Shown piece by piece: positions 6,112 through 7,876 of a DNA stretch of 7,876 nucleotides. Position numbers and translations under genes: made by a program. The notes under the pieces are model-generated. The model had not been told where the DNA came from. It did no database searches and saw only the letters and a list, made by a program, of their open reading frames with translations. This DNA comes from an uncultured Eubacteriales bacterium (GTDB lineage Bacteria > Bacillota > Clostridia > Oscillospirales > Oscillospiraceae), in assembly GCA_900550705.1 (NCBI GenBank), contig URTG01000078.1, positions 1 to 7,876 on the forward strand. The letters run 5' to 3'. The number at the start of each line of letters is the position of its first letter. Within the stretch, counting starts at the first letter, position 1.

Positions 6112-6156
6112 CGGCCGGTTGCGCCACCAACTATCCCGCAACCAGGCCGGTTTTTT
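6112..6156 (+). terminator. Plus-strand intrinsic terminator without an adjacent plus-strand gene
   Basis: CGGCC plus GGTTGC (6112-6122) pairs with GCAACC, a bulged A, and GGCCG (6138-6149), 11 pairs in all. A G and then six T residues (6151-6156) follow. The fold and T tract are correct only for rightward transcription. The nearest rightward gene is glnN, whose own terminator lies about 500 bases earlier. The same hairpin would also sit in, or just upstream of, the 5' leader of the leftward XRE gene. Confidence 0.7.
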
Positions 6157-6158
6157 GC

Positions 6159-6204
6159 AAAAAACAGAGCTGCCGGACCCGTTCGGGTCCGCAGCTCCTG
6201 TTTT
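6159..6204 (-). terminator. Intrinsic terminator after rnc
   Basis: On the minus strand GAGCTGC and GGACCC pair with GGGTCC and GCAGCTC (plus positions 6167-6173, 6175-6180, 6185-6190, 6191-6197) around a four-base loop, with one bulge. A further AAAACA/TGTTTT extension runs into a six-T tract (plus A run 6159-6164). The stem ends 9 bases past the rnc stop codon. Its A run abuts the T run of the plus-strand terminator, so the two form a back-to-back pair. Confidence 0.9.
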
Positions 6205-6212
6205 GCTTTCTG

Positions 6213-6884
6213 TTATTTTCCCAGGGTCTCCATGCCGGCCTTGGCCGCCATCTGCTCGGCGTCCTTCTTGCTGCGGCCGGTGCCGGAGCCGATGGCCTTG
6301 CCGTTCAGCGTCACCTCCATGGTGAAGCGCTTGTCGTGGTCGGGGCCGGACTCGCCGGTGAGGCGGTATTCCAGCACCTGGCCGCTGCCCTGCTGGACCA
6401 GCTCCTGGAGGGCGGTCTTGTAATCCCGGGGCTTGGTGATCCCGGCGATCTCCCGGCAGAGGATGTACTTTTTAATGATCTTCCGGGCGGAGCCGATGCC
6501 CCCGTCCAGATAGACCGCCGCCAGAATGGCCTCCACCGCGTCGGCCCGGATGGAGGGGCGCTGACGGCCGCCGCCGGCCTCCTCGCCCTTGCCCAGGCGG
6601 AGGTACTCCCCCAGACCCAGCTCCTCGGCCACCACCACCAGGCTGTCCTCACACACCAGGGCGGCCCGGGCCCGGGTCAGCTCGCCCTCGGGCAGCTCCG
6701 GGTGGTTGCGGAACAGGTGGTCGGCCACCACCATGCCCAGGATGGAGTCGCCCAGAAATTCCAGCCGCTCGTTGCTTTTCAGCTTGCCCCGGCTCTCGTT
6801 GGCGCAGGAGCTGTGGGTCAGGGCGTTTTCCAGCAGCGCCCGGTTTTCGAAACGGTATCCTAACTTTTCCTCTAAGCTGTTCAT
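6213..6884 (-). CDS. rnc: Ribonuclease III
   Basis: Cleaves double-stranded RNA in rRNA precursor processing and mRNA turnover; a cytoplasmic homodimer. The 223-residue protein has the signature NERLEFLGDS (38-47) and catalytic acids E39, E42, D46, D115 and E118 (in RADAVEAI). Its C-terminal double-stranded RNA-binding domain spans about 154-221 and ends in AEQMAAKAGMETL. Length is normal. Start ATG 6884 has AAGGAG about 9 bases upstream. It lies 64 bases after acpP on the same strand, an old conserved pairing in Firmicutes, and is probably driven by the acpP promoter. In many Firmicutes smc follows rnc; here a terminator and an unrelated regulator follow instead. Confidence 0.97.
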   Translation of the reverse strand: MNSLEEKLGYRFENRALLENALTHSSCANESRGKLKSNERLEFLGDSILGMVVADHLFRNHPELPEGELTRARAALVCEDSLVVVAEELGLGEYLRLGKGEEAGGGRQRPSIRADAVEAILAAVYLDGGIGSARKIIKKYILCREIAGITKPRDYKTALQELVQQGSGQVLEYRLTGESGPDHDKRFTMEVTLNGKAIGSGTGRSKKDAEQMAAKAGMETLGK

Positions 6885-6916
6885 CCAACTAACTCCTTAC
6901 AGCACAGCACGATGAA

Positions 6917-6939
6917 GGCTCCGTCGGCCGGACGGAGCC
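6917..6939 (-). other. Hairpin between acpP and rnc
   Basis: A perfect 9-bp inverted repeat (GGCTCCGTC / GACGGAGCC) with a five-base loop lies in the 64-base gap after the acpP stop. It lacks a T tract on the minus strand (TTCATCG follows), so it is unlikely to be an efficient terminator. It could stabilise the acpP mRNA 3' end, act as an RNase III cleavage site, or partly reduce rnc expression relative to acpP. These roles are inference. Confidence 0.6.
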
Positions 6940-6948
6940 CGGTGCAGG

Positions 6949-7182
6949 TCAATCTACCTTGTTCTGAAGGAACCGGACCAGATCGCCCACGGTGGAAATG
7001 GTACCCACTTCCTCCTCGGTGAGCTCGTCGATGCCGAACTCCTCCTCCAGGGCCATAGACAGGTCCACGATGTCCACGGAATCCGCGTTCAGGTCGTCTG
7101 CAAACGAGGTGTCCATGGTGATGCTGTCGGCATCCACATTGAATTGGTCCGCAATGAGTGCGCGCAGTTTTTCAAAGATCAT
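6949..7182 (-). CDS. acpP: Acyl carrier protein
   Basis: Carries growing acyl chains on a 4'-phosphopantetheine arm during fatty-acid synthesis in the cytoplasm. The 77-residue acidic protein has the expected four-helix ACP pattern, with the modified serine S35 in NADSVDIVDL. Most ACPs read DSLD or DSLE here; DSVD is a mild variant. Start ATG 7182 (MIFEKLRAL) is preceded by AGAAGGAG about 9 bases away and gives the family length. A frame-open ATG at 7314 would add 44 residues that span the promoter and are not ACP-like. It has its own strong promoter and is followed by rnc. Confidence 0.96.
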   Translation of the reverse strand: MIFEKLRALIADQFNVDADSITMDTSFADDLNADSVDIVDLSMALEEEFGIDELTEEEVGTISTVGDLVRFLQNKVD

Positions 7183-7233
7183 AATTCGGTTGCTCCTTCT
7201 CCGTCCGCTGCCGGACGTACAATTTCTTCCCCT

Positions 7234-7262
7234 ACTATAGGCAGATTTTCCCCGCATGTCAA
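7234..7262 (-). promoter_or_regulatory. Strong sigma-A promoter of acpP-rnc
   Basis: On the minus strand a perfect -35 TTGACA (plus positions 7257-7262), a 17-base spacer and a TATAGT -10 (7234-7239, 5/6). Transcription should start near 7227, leaving a leader of about 45 bases. The -35 and the nine bases following it match the glnA promoter at 14 of 15 positions. Confidence 0.9.
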
Positions 7263-7310
7263 TAGTATTTTTTGATTTCACCAGGTTGCACCAGGGCGAA
7301 AAAGCCCGGA

Positions 7311-7766
7311 TCACTTGTCCTCCAGCAGCTTATTCAGCTCGTACATAAAGGTGTTGATGTCTTTGAACTGGCGGTAGACCGAGGCAAAACGGACGTAGGC
7401 CACCTCGTCCACCTTTTTCAGCCGCTCCATGACCAGCTCGCCGATCTCAGAGGAACTGACCTCCCGCTCCATCTTGCTCTGGAGCACCTGCTCGATCTCG
7501 TTGGTCATCTCCTCCAGGCTGTGATAGGGCACCGGCCGCTTCTCACAGGCCCGGATCAGGCCGCTCAGGACCTTGTTCCGGTCGAAGCTCTGGCGGCTGC
7601 CGTCTTTTTTAATGACCACCAGCGGCAGGCTCTCCATGGTCTCATAGGTGGTAAAGCGCTTGCGGCAGGACAGGCACTCCCGCCGCCGGCGGATGCTGGC
7701 CCCGTCGTCTGCCGGGCGCGAATCAATGACTTTACTCTCTGGAAAGGCACAATACGGACATCTCAT
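7311..7766 (-). CDS. nrdR: Transcriptional repressor NrdR
   Basis: An ATP/dATP-sensing, zinc-containing repressor of ribonucleotide reductase genes. The 151-residue protein has the N-terminal zinc ribbon with cysteine pairs C3/C6 (CPYC) and C31/C34 (CLSC), then the conserved RKRFTTYE. An ATP-cone covers about residues 46-136, starting LPLVVIKKDGSRQSFDRNK. Length is typical. Start ATG 7766 is preceded by a G-rich AGGGGGG 6 bases away. No ribonucleotide reductase gene is in the window. The 128 bases to acpP hold the acpP promoter but no clear terminator for nrdR, so some read-through into acpP is likely. Confidence 0.97.
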   Translation of the reverse strand: MRCPYCAFPESKVIDSRPADDGASIRRRRECLSCRKRFTTYETMESLPLVVIKKDGSRQSFDRNKVLSGLIRACEKRPVPYHSLEEMTNEIEQVLQSKMEREVSSSEIGELVMERLKKVDEVAYVRFASVYRQFKDINTFMYELNKLLEDK

Positions 7767-7809
7767 CTATAACCCCCCTGTTCCACCGGGATATGATTCT
7801 TTTCTCGGT

Positions 7810-7851
7810 GGGTATTATACCATGAAGCAAAGCGAAATGGTATAATATCCC
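7810..7851. promoter_or_regulatory. Palindromic divergent promoter region upstream of nrdR
   Basis: An 11-bp perfect inverted repeat (TATTATACCAT at 7813-7823, ATGGTATAATA at 7837-7847) is extended by GGG/CCC with one bulged base; the arms are separated by 13 bases. Each arm carries an extended -10 box, TGGTATAAT. The left one (7822-7814) points at nrdR and the right one (7838-7846) points out of the window. Neither has a good -35. The nrdR leader would be about 40 bases. The symmetry could also be an operator. It does not obviously match the published NrdR box. Confidence 0.65.
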
Positions 7852-7876
7852 ATGTTTTTCGGTTCCGGGCGAAGCC

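Noticed and set aside
7296..7309. GGGC/GCCC hairpin after nrdR as a terminator
   Set aside because: Only four pairs, and the T residues are in the loop rather than after the stem.
1..7876. CRISPR arrays, tRNA or rRNA genes, transposases, phage genes
   Set aside because: Looked for on both strands; no spaced repeats, no tRNA-like cloverleaf with conserved TTCRA, and no mobile-element coding sequence beyond the small palindrome.

Overview
The window looks like chromosome from a GC-rich Firmicute of the Clostridia, probably an Oscillospiraceae-type gut or anaerobic bacterium. This is inferred from gene content and high GC: a GSI-alpha glutamine synthetase next to an ANTAR regulator, a type III glutamine synthetase, and housekeeping genes with strong AGGAG ribosome binding sites and TTGACA/TATAAT promoters. 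Seven of the eight genes lie on the minus strand; only the type III glutamine synthetase (glnN) is on the plus strand.

Layout from the right edge, in minus-strand reading order: nrdR (ribonucleotide reductase repressor) behind a palindromic promoter with two divergent extended -10 boxes; acpP (acyl carrier protein) behind a textbook sigma-A promoter; rnc (RNase III), ending at a strong terminator; then a small protein with an N-terminal membrane helix and a C-terminal XRE helix-turn-helix. A convergent terminator pair separates this last gene from glnN. From about 3,100 to 3,470 lies the divergent control region between glnN (rightward) and glnA (leftward). glnA is followed after 49 bases by an ANTAR-domain RNA-binding regulator and then a very strong terminator. 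dapF (diaminopimelate epimerase) follows, and its 3' end merges into a 7-bp tandem repeat. Bases 1-111 hold no gene that I can see.

The functional core is a nitrogen-assimilation locus: two unrelated-length glutamine synthetases back to back, plus a regulator of the type that acts by transcription antitermination. The glnN leader contains a classical intrinsic terminator about 40 bases before the start codon. At its 5' end is a hairpin with an AAAGAT hexaloop, which fits the A1/G4 loop rule for ANTAR targets. The inference is that the ANTAR protein made with glnA controls glnN by antitermination. Its receiver domain lacks the phospho-acceptor aspartate, so the nitrogen signal is unlikely to arrive by ordinary phosphorylation. 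Other items worth a look are a 43-bp MITE-like palindrome flanked by 7-bp direct repeats abutting the glnA -35 box, a 15-base motif shared by the glnA and acpP promoters, and a plus-strand terminator with no plus-strand gene directly before it.
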